Positions 24,012 to 24,634 of a DNA stretch of 24,634 bases are shown in pieces. The notes under the pieces were generated by a model. That model did not search any database. It saw only the letters and a list, made by a program, of their open reading frames with translations, and had not been told where the DNA came from. Both the position numbers and the translations under genes were made by a program. Position 1 is the stretch's first letter. Each line of letters begins with the position of its first letter. Source of the DNA: a virus; IMG/VR virus record IMGVR_UViG_3300017759_001293, positions 1 through 24,634 of that record, one strand, 5' to 3'.

Positions 24012-24189
24012 CGGCAATGGATTTACACAAAAAGAAATGCTTCAACTTATACTGGAAGGGCAACAAGATATAAACAAACGCATAGATGAATTACATGAAA
24101 AGGTTAATCAGAAAATATCAAGACAAGAATTATCTGGATGGTTAGTTGCAATTTCTGCACTGGTGGTGTTAATCAATAACTTAATGTGA
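23998..24189 (+). CDS. Holin/XhlA-like membrane protein (63 aa)
   Basis: The ATG at 23998 is preferred over an upstream TTG at 23980. The product has a polar N-terminus (MTSHNGNGFTQKEM), a charged helix likely to form a coiled coil (LQLILEGQQDINKRIDELHE) and one C-terminal transmembrane helix (LSGWLVAISALVVLINNLM, about 45-63). Coiled coil plus C-terminal anchor is the layout of XhlA-type haemolysin/holin-associated proteins. It sits after the tail genes, a usual place for lysis genes, and overlaps both neighbours. No endolysin is visible in the window, so the lysis role is inferred. Confidence 0.6.
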   Translation: MTSHNGNGFTQKEMLQLILEGQQDINKRIDELHEKVNQKISRQELSGWLVAISALVVLINNLM

Positions 24190-24634
24190 AAAAGTTATTA
24201 GCTGTTGTAGCTTCAGTATTATTAATAGCTACTCCTGTATATGCATATCATACTGAAACACAGACACCTTATGGTATAAACATATCTGTTGATAATGAAA
24301 CAGGAGAGATAGAACTTACTTGGCAAGAAAGTGATGCGTTAGAAGTTAATCCACCTGAGTACTATAGGTTATTTTTTGGTGATGATGACCAAGCAGCAGA
24401 CTTCTCTATAGATACTAGCTTTGGTTTCAATGAAGCATTGTCCTGGAGAACTTATTACTTTACTCCTGCATTTATAGATGAGAAATTTGAAACAACAACA
24501 CTTACATTCTATGCAAAGATACAAGCAAGGAATGACACAGGTGGTACAGTTAGTGACTTAACTGCAGTAGTTAGTGTAGAATATGATTATGATTATGTAC
24601 CTACTTCAACGACATCTAGTACGACAACAAGCTC
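24186..24634 (+). CDS. Secreted beta-sandwich protein with Ser/Thr-rich linker, 3' end outside window
   Basis: The frame starts with GTG at 24186, overlapping the preceding TGA by three bases, and stays open to the window end (149 codons seen). Residues 1-20 (MKKLLAVVASVLLIATPVYA) form a classical Sec signal peptide with an AYA-type cleavage site. Next comes a beta-sandwich-like domain (about 25-135; INISVDNETGEIELTWQESD, YYRLFFGDDD, VVSVEYDYDYV) with a fibronectin-III-like feel. The visible end is a Ser/Thr-rich linker (TSTTSSTTTS). Signal plus domain plus linker implies export and a further domain beyond the window. A cell-wall-acting enzyme could follow, but this cannot be seen. Confidence 0.75.
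   Translation, partial: MKKLLAVVASVLLIATPVYAYHTETQTPYGINISVDNETGEIELTWQESDALEVNPPEYYRLFFGDDDQAADFSIDTSFGFNEALSWRTYYFTPAFIDEKFETTTLTFYAKIQARNDTGGTVSDLTAVVSVEYDYDYVPTSTTSSTTTS

Overview
The window is a 24.6 kb internal piece of a dsDNA tailed-phage genome. Every credible gene is on the + strand, packed end to end with 1-14 nt overlaps (often TAATG or ATGA), and the base composition is strongly A+T-rich. No host housekeeping genes, tRNAs, integrase, insertion sequences or CRISPR arrays are visible. Gene content points to a short-tailed (podovirus-like) phage: terminase, portal, scaffold, HK97-fold capsid, tail-adaptor and propeller-type nozzle candidates and a fibre are present, while no tail tube, sheath or recognisable tape-measure/chaperone set is seen. 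The host is unknown. The A+T-rich codon use suits a small-genome aquatic bacterium. The Ser/Thr-rich linker of the last secreted protein and two apparently leaderless promoters would suit a low-GC marine actinobacterium, but this is only inference.

Layout. (1) 2-3321: 3' part of the large terminase, portal, a 53-aa gene and a Pro/Gly-rich 135-aa gene. (2) 3322-15457: five large structural-type genes (1935, 520, 847, 403 and 336 aa), unusually placed between portal and capsid genes; the best guess is internal or ejected virion proteins. (3) 15458-15664: the only sizeable non-coding stretch, with a TATAAT box followed by about 190 nt that folds on paper into a hairpin, an H-type pseudoknot, a stem-loop and a second pseudoknot containing a T-box-like sequence, ending at the ribosome-binding site of the scaffold gene. 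(4) 15665-17706: scaffold, major capsid protein, a hairpin (probable attenuator/terminator) and a small beta-rich candidate decoration protein. (5) 17715-20817: a 56-aa gene, tail adaptor and tail nozzle candidates. (6) 20838-23857: tail fibre, three tandem related beta-rich proteins that are candidate receptor-binding modules, and a 100-aa conserved tail-region protein. (7) 23880-end: a probable lysis or membrane module with a small one-span membrane protein, a holin/XhlA-like protein and a secreted beta-sandwich protein cut off by the window end.

How it works together: TerL and portal package DNA into a shell built by scaffold and MCP; the adaptor and nozzle close the neck; the fibre and three small proteins probably recognise the cell; the large proteins of region 2 probably travel inside the head or tail and act during DNA delivery. 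The structured leader is placed to control scaffold and capsid output separately from the ejection-type genes upstream. The most novel items are this leader, a short FGI-x-x-FG motif shared by three otherwise different structural proteins, and the two near-leaderless promoters.
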